Program-made: the position numbers and the translations under genes | Shown: in pieces, positions 35,464-44,517 of the stretch | Position numbering within the stretch: position 1 is the first letter of the stretch | Layout: each line of letters begins with the position of its first letter | Notes under the pieces: model-generated | Told to the model about the DNA's origin: nothing | The model's database searches: none | Seen by the model: the letters and a program-made list of their open reading frames with translations, nothing else | NCBI RefSeq assembly: GCF_009761815.1 | Contig: NZ_RWIN01000036.1 | Coordinates: 1 to 64,000, forward strand | Reading direction: 5' to 3' | Origin: Pseudomonas sp. PB120 | GTDB taxonomy: Bacteria > Pseudomonadota > Gammaproteobacteria > Pseudomonadales > Pseudomonadaceae | Length of the DNA stretch: 64,000 bases

Positions 35464-36795
35464 ATGAATCTCCATAAAGTCATTTGGCAGGAAGGCATGC
35501 TGCTGCGCCCCCAGCACTTTCAGCACAGCGATCGTTACTACGATCACCAGATGAAAACCCGCACCCAGTTGCTGGGCAGCTACACCTGGGGCTTTCTCAG
35601 CCTCGACATTGATTTGCAGTTCCTCAACATGGGCAAACTCGTTATCAGCCACGCCTCGGGGGTTCTCCCGGACGGAAGCCTGTTCGAGCTCGTTGGCAGC
35701 ACTGAGCCGCTGGCGCTTGATGTGCCGCCGAGCACGGGCAACACGCCGATTTATCTGACGCTGCCGCTGGTCACCGGTAACCACATCGAATCACGTCGCC
35801 CGGAGCAATCCGAAGTGCTGGCGCGGTTCACTGCGTACGAAGCCGACGTAGCCGACTCCAACGCCGGTGATGACTCCGTCAGCCAAATCAGCTGTGGACG
35901 ACCGGACTTCAAACTGTTGCTGGGCGAGCAGCAGAGCGATCAGGCCTATGTGAAATTGAAGATCTGCGACGTGCTCGACACTACGCCCGACGGCGTGATA
36001 ACCCTCGATCCGGACTTCGTGCCGACTTACATTCAGGCGCATTCGTCCAGCTACCTGCTGTCGTGCCTCAAAGAGGTGATCAGCCTGCTCGGCCACCGCG
36101 GCGACGCCATCGCTGAACGCATTCGCTCTAACGGAAAGGTCGGTGGCGCCGAAGTTGGCGACTTCATGATGTTGCAACTGATCAACCGCACCGAGTTGTT
36201 GCTGCGTCACTACCTCGGCCTGGAGCAGGTTCACCCGGAAGAGTTGTATCGCACGCTGTTGACCATGCTTGGTGACCTGGCGACCTTTTCCAACGACAGC
36301 AAACGCCCACGTCTGGACAGCCGTTACCAGCACAGTGACCAGGGCGCGAGCTTTCGCAAGTTGATGGAAGCGATTCGTCAGGTGCTGTCGATGGTGCTTG
36401 AGCAGCACGCCATCGAACTTGTCCTGCAAGCGCGTCAGTACGGGATCATCGTCTCGCCATTGCACGACCACAAACTGCTGGGCTCGGCGTCGTTTGTACT
36501 CGCGGCCAGCGCCGACTGCGACCCCGAAGAGCTGCGCCATCGCCTGCCGGCGCACCTGAAAGTGGCACCGGTGGAGCGCATCCGTGACTTGGTGAATCTG
36601 CATCTGCCAGGCATCAAGGTCAGACCGTTGCCGGTGGCCCCGCGGCAGATTGCGTTTCACTCCAACAAAACCTATTTCATCCTCGAACTCAGTTCCGATG
36701 ACCTGGCTCAACTCGAGCGCTCCGGCGGCTTCGCGTTCCATGTGTCCGGCGAATTTGCCGAACTCGAATTGAAATTCTGGGCCATCAGGAACTGA
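35464..36795 (+). CDS. tssK: type VI secretion baseplate protein TssK
   Basis: A 443-residue ImpJ/VasE protein linking baseplate to membrane complex. Recognised by HKVIWQEGMLLRPQHFQHSD at the N-terminus, LLLRHYLGLEQVHPEELYRT and the C-terminal LPVAPRQIAFHSNKTYFILE. It lies between tssJ and tssL in the usual order, with a 5-base gap to tssL. Confidence 0.97.
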   Translation: MNLHKVIWQEGMLLRPQHFQHSDRYYDHQMKTRTQLLGSYTWGFLSLDIDLQFLNMGKLVISHASGVLPDGSLFELVGSTEPLALDVPPSTGNTPIYLTLPLVTGNHIESRRPEQSEVLARFTAYEADVADSNAGDDSVSQISCGRPDFKLLLGEQQSDQAYVKLKICDVLDTTPDGVITLDPDFVPTYIQAHSSSYLLSCLKEVISLLGHRGDAIAERIRSNGKVGGAEVGDFMMLQLINRTELLLRHYLGLEQVHPEELYRTLLTMLGDLATFSNDSKRPRLDSRYQHSDQGASFRKLMEAIRQVLSMVLEQHAIELVLQARQYGIIVSPLHDHKLLGSASFVLAASADCDPEELRHRLPAHLKVAPVERIRDLVNLHLPGIKVRPLPVAPRQIAFHSNKTYFILELSSDDLAQLERSGGFAFHVSGEFAELELKFWAIRN

Positions 36796-36800
36796 CCGAC

Positions 36801-37670
36801 ATGATCAAGGACACGGGACACCATCAGGACGATAAAACCGTCCTGCTCGACCGGCAGGGCCGCGGGCCGGCGCAAAGTCCGCTGACAGATTTCGCTGCAC
36901 CGCCGCGCTTTGAGCAGCTTGAAGAGCGGATGATCTACGCTGCGCGCCTGCGCCCGGCAGAGACGTTCAATATCAGCCTCAACTCCCTGGTGGCCGCTGG
37001 GTCAGAGGTGTTGTCGGAAGTGGTGCGGCTCAAGCACAGCGACACCCGCGAAGACCTGCACGCACTCAATAAGCGACTGACCGACGCGCTGAAACTGTTC
37101 GACGCTCGCGCACAGCACGAAGGCGCCGAAAGCAGCCAGGTGACGGCCGCGCGTTACGTGCTTTGCACCGTGGTCGATGAAGCCGTCGTCACCACGCCGT
37201 GGGGCAATGAAAGCGACTGGTCGCAGATGAGCCTGCTCAGCAGCTTCCATAACGAGACCTTCGGCGGCCAGAAGTTCTTTCAGCTACTGGATAGCCTGTC
37301 GAAAAATCCGGTCAAGCACCTGCCGATGCTGGAGCTGATGTACCTGTGCCTGTCCCTGGGGTTTGAAGGCAAGTACCGGGTGCAAGCGCGCGGCATGTTC
37401 GAACTCGAGGGCATCCGCGACGCGTTGTTTCGGCAGATCCGTCAGTTGCGCGGCGACGTCACTCGCGAGCTGTCACCGCAATGGGAGGGCTTGAATGCCC
37501 AGCGCCGCAGCCTGGTACGCATCGTGCCAGCGTGGAGGGTGGTGCTGTTCACCGTGGTCTGTCTGGCCGTGATGTATTCGGGTTTCGCCTGGGTCTTGGG
37601 CGAGCAGCGCGACACCGTTCTGCAACCTTATCAGCCGCTGAATTCGGCAGTAGCCCGGCCGCAGCCGTAA
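36801..37670 (+). CDS. tssL: type VI secretion membrane protein TssL (DotU family)
   Basis: A 289-residue inner-membrane protein with a cytoplasmic DotU domain (about 40-240: AARYVLCTVVDEAVVTTPWGNES and FHNETFGGQKFFQLLD, LYLCLSLGFEGKYRV) and one C-terminal transmembrane helix (VVLFTVVCLAVMYSGFAWVL). No peptidoglycan-binding domain follows it, so anchoring would need a partner. tssM begins 13 bases later. Confidence 0.96.
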   Translation: MIKDTGHHQDDKTVLLDRQGRGPAQSPLTDFAAPPRFEQLEERMIYAARLRPAETFNISLNSLVAAGSEVLSEVVRLKHSDTREDLHALNKRLTDALKLFDARAQHEGAESSQVTAARYVLCTVVDEAVVTTPWGNESDWSQMSLLSSFHNETFGGQKFFQLLDSLSKNPVKHLPMLELMYLCLSLGFEGKYRVQARGMFELEGIRDALFRQIRQLRGDVTRELSPQWEGLNAQRRSLVRIVPAWRVVLFTVVCLAVMYSGFAWVLGEQRDTVLQPYQPLNSAVARPQP

Positions 37671-37683
37671 ACAGGGACGTGTG

Positions 37684-40600
37684 ATGAGAAAGTTTTTCAA
37701 GAAAGTCGGTGCCCTGGTGCGCCAGACTTGGGTCTGGACTTTGCTGCTGGTGCTGTCGGTCGCATTGTTGGTGTGGTGTGTCGGGCCGTTGCTGGCGGTC
37801 GATGACTATAAGTTCTGGAAAGGTTCGACCTCCCGTTTGCTGACCATCAGTGTGTTGTTCCTGATGTGGGGTCTGACGATGGTCTTCGTCAGCTGGCGCA
37901 CAAGCGCGCGCAAAAAAGCCGTCGAAGAGACCGAGGACGGCCAGGGTCGGATCCGCCGTGAAGAGCTCATCAACGATGAGCAGAAAGTGTTGAAGGAGCG
38001 TTTCAAGGACGCCCTGAAAACCCTGAAGACGTCGAGCCTGTATCGCGGCCGCAGCGAGCACTGGCGCAATGACTTGCCGTGGTATTTGCTGATCGGCCCG
38101 CAGGGCAGTGGCAAGACCAGCCTGCTGGACTTCTCGGGGCTTGAGTTTCCGATCAACAAGATCGACCGCAAACTGACCCGCGACACCCTCGGTACCCGTC
38201 ATTGCGACTGGTACTTCGCCGACCACGGTGTGCTGATCGACACTGCCGGTCGATACCTGACCCAGCCGGATGCCGAAGTCGACGGCAGCGCCTGGAGCAT
38301 GTTGCTCGACCTGCTGCGCAAGCGTCGCCGCAACCGTCCGTTAAACGGTGTGCTGGTGACCATTCCCGTGGAAATGCTGTTTAGCAATGCTGAGCCGAAC
38401 CTAGAAACACTGGCTCGCCAAGTGCGTGCGCGCTTGCAGGACGTGCACCAGAAACTGCACGTCGATGTGCCGATCTATCTGGTGCTGAGCAAGGCGGAGA
38501 AGCTGCTCGGTTTCGATGAATTTTTCGATCAGCTGACCCGCGAAGAAAGCGATCAGGTGCTCGGTACCAGTTTCCGCCAAGAGCAAAGCGGTGCCGACGT
38601 GACAGTGCTGCGTGCCGAGTTCGAAGCATTGCTGCGTCGCCTCAACAGTCAGGTGATCATGCGCATGCACCAGGAGCGCGATACCCGACGCCGTGGCCGC
38701 ATCCTCGACTTCCCACACCAATTGGGGCAGATCGGCGAGCGTTTGTGCCTGTTCGTCGACATGGCCTTTACCGGCAACCGCTATCAGCGCGTCAGCCAAT
38801 TGCGCGGTTTCTACTTGATCAGTGCACCGTATCTGACTCAGGAAATAGACCCGGACACGGCCGGCATCGGCGCCAATCTGGGGATGAAGTCCGGCGTGTT
38901 GCCGACGCTGCGCAGTGGCCGTTCGCGGTTCATTCACCACTTGCTCAGCCGGGTGATTTTCCCCGAGGCCGATCTGGCCGGGCTGGACAAGCGTGAACGC
39001 AGTCGCATCCATTGGGGCCAGCGTGGGTTGTATGTGGGCGCCCTGGCGGCGCTGGGGCTTTTCGGTCTGTTGTGGGCGGGCGGTTTCTCCGCCAACTATG
39101 AGCGCCTGGAAAACCTGCGCAATCTGGCACAAACCTGGACGCAACAACGGTCGGCGCTGATCGCTCGCAATGATTCCATGGCGGTGCTCAAGACCCTCGA
39201 CACCCGTTATGCGGCGACTCAGGTGTTCCCGAAAAAGGGTGATGTCGGTTACCTCAAGCGAGGTGGCCTGTACCAGGGGAACGATGTTAATCCTGTGGTG
39301 GAAGCGGCTTACGAACGAGAGCTCGAAACGCAACTGCTACCCAAGGTCGCAACGCTGCTGGAAGGGCAGATCCGCGTCAACACGAAGGACCGCGAACGCC
39401 TGCTCAATAGCCTGCGTGCGTACCTGATGCTGAACATGAAAGATCGCCGTGATACGGCATGGCTCAAGGATTGGGTCGCTACCGAGTGGTCGTTGCACTA
39501 CGCTGGCAACACGGCAGTGCAGAACGGTTTGAACACGCACTTCGAGCGTTTGCTCAGGCAGCCGTTTATCTATCCGCTGAACGATCAACTGGTGGTTCAG
39601 GCGCGGCAGGTACTGCGCAGCGAATCGCTGGCCAACGTGGTTTACCGGATGCTGCGCGAGCAGGCCCGAGATCTGCCGGAGTACCGTTTGAGCCAACACC
39701 TGGGCCCGCAAGGTGCTTTGTTTGTCGGCACCGATTACGCGATTCCGGGCTTCTACACCCGGCAGGGTTATCGGCAATATTTCTCCGTCCAGGGCGGTAC
39801 GTTGGTTGCCGACATCCTGCGAGACAATTGGGTGCTTGGCGAAAGCTCGGGTATCAGCGGCATGGACTTGCGCCGCTTGATGGTCGAACTGGAACAACTG
39901 TACTTCCGCGACTACGCCAACTTCTGGAGTGAAGCGGTTGGCCAGGTTGCCTTGCCCCCGATCGATGAGGCGGGTGACAGTGCGGAGCAATTGGCGGGCC
40001 TGACGTCGGCCAATTCCCCCGTCCTGCAACTGCTGGTAGAAGTGCGGGAGAACACCCGGTTCCAGCTGATTGCCGACAGTGCCGGCACCGATGCTGCCGG
40101 GAAACTGGCAGAGAAGGGCGGCAAGCTCGGTAAGCTGGCCGCTGCCGCTGCCGACAAAGCGTCGGACATGGCCAGGAACCTGCCGGACACCTCAAAGAAA
40201 TCCCTGCAACGTCGCTTCGAGCCGCTGCACCGTTTGCTGGATGGCAACAACGGCCCGAGCGCTGAGTTGATCCCGGCACTGACAGCGCTCAACGACCTGC
40301 AACTGCAACTGGCAAGTCTCGCGCGTGCCAGTGCGCCAGAGCACGCCGCGTTCGAGATGGCCAAGATCCGCATGAGCGGCCAGCGCGACGCATTGAGCAA
40401 TCTGCGAAATGCATCGAACCGCTTACCGCGCCCGATCAACGCATGGTTCAACGTGCTGGCCGAAGACACCTGGCGCCTGGTGCTCAACGATTCCTACCGG
40501 TACCTGAACCAGCGCTATCAGAGCGAGCTGTACAGCTTCTACGGCAAGGCGATCAACAAGCGTTACCCATTCAGCGCCCACAGCACCAGCGACGTGGCGA

Positions 40601-41202
40601 TCAGCGACTTCCGTGAGTTCTTCAAGGTGCAGGGCATTGCCGATCGCTTCTTCGATCATTACATGCGCCCGTTTGTCAGTGGCGATCCCGGTAATTACCG
40701 CCTGCGCAGTATCGACGGTCACAGCTTGCCGATCTCCAGGGTCTACCTTGACCAGATGACCGCCGTGCAAGTGATTCGCCAGAGCTTCTTCTCGATCAAC
40801 ACGGCTGAACCGCAGGTGCAGTTCAAACTCGAGCCCTACACCCTCGACCCTGCTGTCAGTCGTTCCGAGTTCAAGTTCGGCGACAAGACCATCGAATACC
40901 GTCATGGCCCTATCGTGCCGGTTTCATTTGAATGGCCGACTGACGCTGAAGACGGTCGTACCAGCCTGGTAATGGACAAGATGGTCGGCCGCCCGATCGG
41001 CATCGAGAAGAACTCCGGTCCGTGGTCACTGTTCCGATTGTTCGACCTGATGCAGACCGAATACTTGAGCGGTCGCGACGTGCTGGTGCTGAAGGCCGAT
41101 GTGGGCGGCCTGCGCGCCAACTACTTGCTGGCCAGCCAGCGCTCGCCAAACCCGTTCGATATGGGGGTGCTGCGCACATTCCGTATGCCGGTGCAGCTCT
41201 GA
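37684..41202 (+). CDS. tssM: type VI secretion membrane protein TssM (IcmF family)
   Basis: A 1172-residue inner-membrane core protein. Two N-terminal membrane segments (about 15-70), a cytoplasmic NTPase-like domain with Walker A GPQGSGKTS (about 138), a third membrane helix (ALAALGLFGLLWAGGFSANY, about 450) and a large periplasmic part that contacts TssJ. AGGGA (37673-37677) favours ATG 37684 over GTG 37681. The stop overlaps the next ATG as TGATG. Confidence 0.96.
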   Translation: MRKFFKKVGALVRQTWVWTLLLVLSVALLVWCVGPLLAVDDYKFWKGSTSRLLTISVLFLMWGLTMVFVSWRTSARKKAVEETEDGQGRIRREELINDEQKVLKERFKDALKTLKTSSLYRGRSEHWRNDLPWYLLIGPQGSGKTSLLDFSGLEFPINKIDRKLTRDTLGTRHCDWYFADHGVLIDTAGRYLTQPDAEVDGSAWSMLLDLLRKRRRNRPLNGVLVTIPVEMLFSNAEPNLETLARQVRARLQDVHQKLHVDVPIYLVLSKAEKLLGFDEFFDQLTREESDQVLGTSFRQEQSGADVTVLRAEFEALLRRLNSQVIMRMHQERDTRRRGRILDFPHQLGQIGERLCLFVDMAFTGNRYQRVSQLRGFYLISAPYLTQEIDPDTAGIGANLGMKSGVLPTLRSGRSRFIHHLLSRVIFPEADLAGLDKRERSRIHWGQRGLYVGALAALGLFGLLWAGGFSANYERLENLRNLAQTWTQQRSALIARNDSMAVLKTLDTRYAATQVFPKKGDVGYLKRGGLYQGNDVNPVVEAAYERELETQLLPKVATLLEGQIRVNTKDRERLLNSLRAYLMLNMKDRRDTAWLKDWVATEWSLHYAGNTAVQNGLNTHFERLLRQPFIYPLNDQLVVQARQVLRSESLANVVYRMLREQARDLPEYRLSQHLGPQGALFVGTDYAIPGFYTRQGYRQYFSVQGGTLVADILRDNWVLGESSGISGMDLRRLMVELEQLYFRDYANFWSEAVGQVALPPIDEAGDSAEQLAGLTSANSPVLQLLVEVRENTRFQLIADSAGTDAAGKLAEKGGKLGKLAAAAADKASDMARNLPDTSKKSLQRRFEPLHRLLDGNNGPSAELIPALTALNDLQLQLASLARASAPEHAAFEMAKIRMSGQRDALSNLRNASNRLPRPINAWFNVLAEDTWRLVLNDSYRYLNQRYQSELYSFYGKAINKRYPFSAHSTSDVAISDFREFFKVQGIADRFFDHYMRPFVSGDPGNYRLRSIDGHSLPISRVYLDQMTAVQVIRQSFFSINTAEPQVQFKLEPYTLDPAVSRSEFKFGDKTIEYRHGPIVPVSFEWPTDAEDGRTSLVMDKMVGRPIGIEKNSGPWSLFRLFDLMQTEYLSGRDVLVLKADVGGLRANYLLASQRSPNPFDMGVLRTFRMPVQL

Positions 41203-41930
41203 TGGGGGTTGCCAGTTCCTGGCGCAGCGCTGCGCGCACCGATACTGGCAAGGTCCGGGCGCGCAACGAAGATGCGTTCCTCGACAGCCCAGAGCAGGGG
41301 TTGTGGGTGGTCGCGGACGGTATGGGCGGTCATCAGGGCGGCGATATTGCCAGCCAATTGATCGTCGCCAGTCTGGCGGAATTGCCGATGCAGGACGATT
41401 TTGACCAACGTCTAAAAGGTATTCGCCGGTGCCTGCACTGGCTCAATCGCCGCTTGGGGCAGGAGTTGACCGTCACCGCCGGGCGGCACGACAGCATTAT
41501 GGGCAGCACCGTGGTGGCGCTGCTGGTAAAAGGCAATCGAGCGGCCTGTATCTGGGCCGGCGACAGCCGCTGCTACTTGTGGCGTGCTCAGCGTTTGTAT
41601 CAGCTGTCCAAGGACCATTCGTTGCAACAGCAACTCATCGACGACCAGCAAATGAGCCTTGAAGATGCCCGTGCACATCCCGGCGCACATGCCTTGACCC
41701 GCGCGGTCGGAGCTGCCGAGCAATTGACACTGGACGTGCTCGAACTCGAGGTGCGCCCCGGCGATGCGTTTCTGTTGTGCAGCGATGGTTTGTACAACGG
41801 GATGAGCAGCGATGTTTTGGGTAGGGCCCTGAGCTTGGTGGCGCCGCATGTCGCACTGGAGCGGCTGTTCGACGGCGCTTTGCTTGGCTCGGCCACGGAC
41901 AACCTGACCGCCGTAGTGATACGCCAATGA
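41202..41930 (+). CDS. PP2C-type protein phosphatase of the T6SS (PppA/Stp1)
   Basis: A 242-residue phosphatase that removes the threonine phosphorylation made by the downstream kinase. Core motifs: VRARNEDAFLD (metal and phosphate binding), VVADGMGGHQGGDIAS, a central GST-VVALLV and LLCSDGLYNGM near the end, with the final DNLTAVVIRQ. ATG 41202 shares its A with the tssM stop (TGATG), so it is coupled. The same gene ends the H2-T6SS as stp1. Confidence 0.94.
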   Translation: MGVASSWRSAARTDTGKVRARNEDAFLDSPEQGLWVVADGMGGHQGGDIASQLIVASLAELPMQDDFDQRLKGIRRCLHWLNRRLGQELTVTAGRHDSIMGSTVVALLVKGNRAACIWAGDSRCYLWRAQRLYQLSKDHSLQQQLIDDQQMSLEDARAHPGAHALTRAVGAAEQLTLDVLELEVRPGDAFLLCSDGLYNGMSSDVLGRALSLVAPHVALERLFDGALLGSATDNLTAVVIRQ

Positions 41931-42928
41931 CCCAGCTCATGCCGCCGCTTGATGACCTGCTGATGAGCGAAGAGCAAGCCAACAACCTGACTTACTTTGC
42001 GTTTGCCAAATCGCACGCAGTGCAGCCCGCGCTGACGCCGACACTAGTCAGCGTCGGCGAGCTCCCGGACGTATTGGCAGGCCGCTACCGCATCGAACGC
42101 CTGCTGGGTGCCGGCGGCATGGGCGCGGTTTACCGCGCACGGGATCTGCTAAGTGAACAGTTCGGCGATCCCGACCCCTACATTGCGCTGAAAATCCTTA
42201 GCGAAGAATTTGCCGAGTCGCCGGACGCCAGTGCCTTGCTCTACAGCGAGTTCGCGCTGACCCGACGATTGCGCCATGAAAACGTGCTGCGCCCGCACTC
42301 CTTTGAAGTGGACACCGATTGCCAGCGTGCCTTCATCACCATGGAACTCATGCGAGGGATGACCCTGGACAAACTGCTCTGCGAGCGACCCTTGGGCCTG
42401 CCTTGGTTCGAGCTGCGGAACATCGCGCTGCCGCTGCTCGACGCGCTGGCCTACGCCCACTCTCGAGGCGTACTGCATGGGGACATGAAACCAAGCAACG
42501 TGATGCTCTGCGAAGAAGGCGTACGTCTGTTCGACTTCGGTCTGGGGCAAGCCGAAGTGGGCGTCCTCCCCGGCCTGCCACACCTGAGCCGCGATCGATT
42601 CAAAGCCTGGACGCCAGGCTATGCAGCCCCCGAACTGCTCGAAGGCCAGGCGTTGTCGGCCAGCGCCGATATCTTCGGCGTGGCCTGCGTGCTCTATGAG
42701 TTGGCGAGCGGCAAACACCCGTTTCGCCGCTTGCCGTCCAACGAGGCGCGTGATGGCCGCCTCGACCGCGAGCTGAGCGCCCCTCGGAATCTGCCAAAAC
42801 ACTGCTGGCCAGCCTTGCGCATGGCATTGGCTTTTGACGCGGCGGCTCGAACGATCACCGCCGTACAACTGCGTGTTGCGATGGGCACTAGCTCTTCGTT
42901 GGTACAGCGCTTGCGGCGTTGGGTGTAA
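41927..42928 (+). CDS. Ser/Thr protein kinase of the T6SS (Stk1/PpkA type)
   Basis: A 333-residue Hanks-type kinase. ATP-binding loop LLGAGGMGAVYRARD (about 60-70), lysine in ALKIL, catalytic loop GVLHGDMKPSNVML and DFG-like RLFDFGLGQ. The catalytic loop is HGD rather than HRD, a form seen in several bacterial kinases. Compared with PpkA of HSI-1 it lacks the large C-terminal region and any membrane helix is not obvious, so it matches the short Stk1 form. Its ATG overlaps the phosphatase stop (ATGA). Expected substrate: the FHA protein of this cluster. Confidence 0.92.
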   Translation: MTQLMPPLDDLLMSEEQANNLTYFAFAKSHAVQPALTPTLVSVGELPDVLAGRYRIERLLGAGGMGAVYRARDLLSEQFGDPDPYIALKILSEEFAESPDASALLYSEFALTRRLRHENVLRPHSFEVDTDCQRAFITMELMRGMTLDKLLCERPLGLPWFELRNIALPLLDALAYAHSRGVLHGDMKPSNVMLCEEGVRLFDFGLGQAEVGVLPGLPHLSRDRFKAWTPGYAAPELLEGQALSASADIFGVACVLYELASGKHPFRRLPSNEARDGRLDRELSAPRNLPKHCWPALRMALAFDAAARTITAVQLRVAMGTSSSLVQRLRRWV

Positions 42929-43022
42929 TGGATGACTTCGCGAATTGCGCTATTGGAATGCGCTTCGAGTCGCCCCTTTATCGCTAAAGGATGATCAAGG
43001 CGAGCAGGATTGAATTATTTAG

Positions 43023-43048
43023 AAAGGGGAATTCAACATCCCCTTTTT
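43023..43048. terminator. terminator between the T6SS operon and the DUF6124 gene
   Basis: aaagggga (43023-43030) pairs with tcccctttt (43039-43047) with T-run, and A-rich sequence on the other side. It can serve the T6SS operon (plus) and the convergent minus-strand gene. Confidence 0.8.
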
Positions 43049-43062
43049 ATTTCGCGATTGGG

Positions 43063-43446
43063 TTACGCCTTCGCTTGATGCCTCGCCGGATTTGGCGAAT
43101 CAATGTGATCCAGTGCTCTTTCCACCAGCAGATGCACGCCGTCGGCCATTCTGCTGAGTGCCAAGGCGACAGAGCGCCGTGAGCCTTCCACGTCGTCTGC
43201 CAGGTCGGCGGCGATGGCGCTGATGGACAGCAGGTCTTCCGACGCGTTGGCCAACAAGGTTTCGGTATGCAGGTCGGGAGCTACGATAAAGAAGTCGCCT
43301 TTGCGACGTTTGGATTTTTTATCCTCGGGCGTGCCGAGGTGAAGATCGAGGGCGCGTTCGGCGGCTTCGTGGAGTTTTCTGGAATCGAGAGATTCGTAAG
43401 GGGATGTGGCTTCGTGTTCTGGAGGGTTAGGCGTTGGCTTGATCAT
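43063..43446 (-). CDS. DUF6124 (DUF3077)-type small protein
   Basis: A 127-residue predicted cytoplasmic protein of a family abundant in pseudomonads. MIKPTPNPPEHEATSPYES at the start and KLHEAAERALD then a helical, acidic C-terminal part (TLLANASEDLLSISAIAADL, ADDVEGSRRSVALALSRMADG). AGGAGCT ahead of ATG 43446 supports this start over longer ones. Family members often have long leader sequences; the one here is unusually structured (see intergenic entry). Function unknown. Confidence 0.8.
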   Translation of the reverse strand: MIKPTPNPPEHEATSPYESLDSRKLHEAAERALDLHLGTPEDKKSKRRKGDFFIVAPDLHTETLLANASEDLLSISAIAADLADDVEGSRRSVALALSRMADGVHLLVERALDHIDSPNPARHQAKA

Positions 43447-43933
43447 TGATGTAGCTCCTGGAATTAAGAGACCGACACCGTTTCGCTTTGCACTTCGAAA
43501 GAGGTGGCAGCTGTGCGTTGGTGTGCAAGACCGATCCAGGAACCGGCAGACCCGAAGGTCTCCGACGCACAGCCGCCATAAAGACCCGCGAGCATAGGAA
43601 AACGCTCGACGAATAGCCATAAGCAATTGCGCACCTGGATTCGGACTTGCACGTCCGTGTCACCGATTTTGCGGCGACGAAGAGAGATTATCGGTGGAGT
43701 CTAACCCTGCCTAGTTCATGAACAGCGACACGGGTTGAAGGAAATGTCCGATAGAGCCGAGCGTAGAAAGACCAAGATGCCCCGCCTTTTAAACAGCCCT
43801 GTTTCGTCAATGACTTGGTAGTCATCACCGTCAAAAACCACAGCATCTTCTTCTAACGCAACGCGATAGTGGCGTTCTCACTCGAAGCCGCTACACTGCG
43901 CCGGCCGTTCATTTTCCTTTTGAGGCTGTGCGC
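43447..43933. other. intergenic region, structured leader of the DUF6124 gene
   Basis: No convincing open reading frame with a ribosome site. Two strong inverted repeats lie in the part that would be the leader of the minus-strand gene: a 13-base stem (43506-43518 with 43565-43577, one mismatch) enclosing gacc/ggtc, and cggac/gtccg at 43642-43657. The right end carries the promoter region of the plus-strand gene at 43934. GATAAT (minus, 43687-43692 as attatc) is a possible -10. Confidence 0.55.
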
Positions 43934-44317
43934 ATGAAATTTCGTTTTCTTCTGTGGATGCTGGGTTTGTTGATGGGTAAGGCCAGCCGGACTAATCCTG
44001 CGTTTCAGCAGCAGTTGGGCGACAAGGAGTTGGTGTTTCAGCTACAGACCCTGGACGGGAAAGTGGCGCGGCATTTCCGGGTGAAAGGGCAGCGCATCAC
44101 CAGCAAGTCTGGCGTGTATGCCGAGCCGGCGTTTGCGATTGCGTTCAAGGATGCGGCGTATGGCTTTGACACCCTGCAGGCGAAGAACAAGCAGTTGGCG
44201 TTTATGACGGGGATTCAGGACAAGTCGATCCAGATCAAGGGCAACCCGGCGCTGGTGATCTGGTTTCAGGGGCTGACCAAGTATTTGAAGCCGCGCAAGG
44301 CCAAGCCTAAGGCTTGA
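43934..44317 (+). CDS. SCP2-like small conserved protein
   Basis: A 127-residue protein. Hydrophobic start (FRFLLWMLGLLMGKASR) followed by a sterol-carrier-2-like fold: ELVFQLQTLDGKVARHFRVK, ITSKSGVYAEPAFAIAFKDA and KGNPALVIWFQGLTKYL. Start ATG 43934 preferred over GTG 43928. The same gene precedes the HDOD gene near recG in P. aeruginosa (PA5347, from memory). Ligand and function are unknown. Confidence 0.7.
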   Translation: MKFRFLLWMLGLLMGKASRTNPAFQQQLGDKELVFQLQTLDGKVARHFRVKGQRITSKSGVYAEPAFAIAFKDAAYGFDTLQAKNKQLAFMTGIQDKSIQIKGNPALVIWFQGLTKYLKPRKAKPKA

Positions 44318-44330
44318 TTCGAGTGATTAA

Positions 44331-44468
44331 CCCTGTGGCGAGGGAGCTTGCTCCCGCTGGGCTGCGAAGCGGCCCTGAGATCTGAGGCTGGGTTTTATCA
44401 GGAGACCGAGTTGGTTGGGTTTGCGGCTGCTGCGCAGCCGAGCGGGAGCAAGCTCCCTCGCCACAGGG
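44331..44468. repeat. REP pair, core GAGGGAGCTTGCTCCCGCT
   Basis: ccctgtggcgagggagcttg at 44331 is mirrored by caagctccctcgccacaggg ending at 44468. The spacer contains the gctgctgcgcagcc palindrome. Same family as 9517-9645 and 62396-62492. Confidence 0.88.
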
Positions 44469-44517
44469 GCTTGCGGTAGATCGGGGTGGAGTCATCGCGG
44501 GCAGGCCCGCGATGCTT

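Noticed and set aside
43464..43652. A short minus-strand frame in the DUF6124 leader
   Set aside because: No ribosome site; the region looks like structured leader and not protein-coding.
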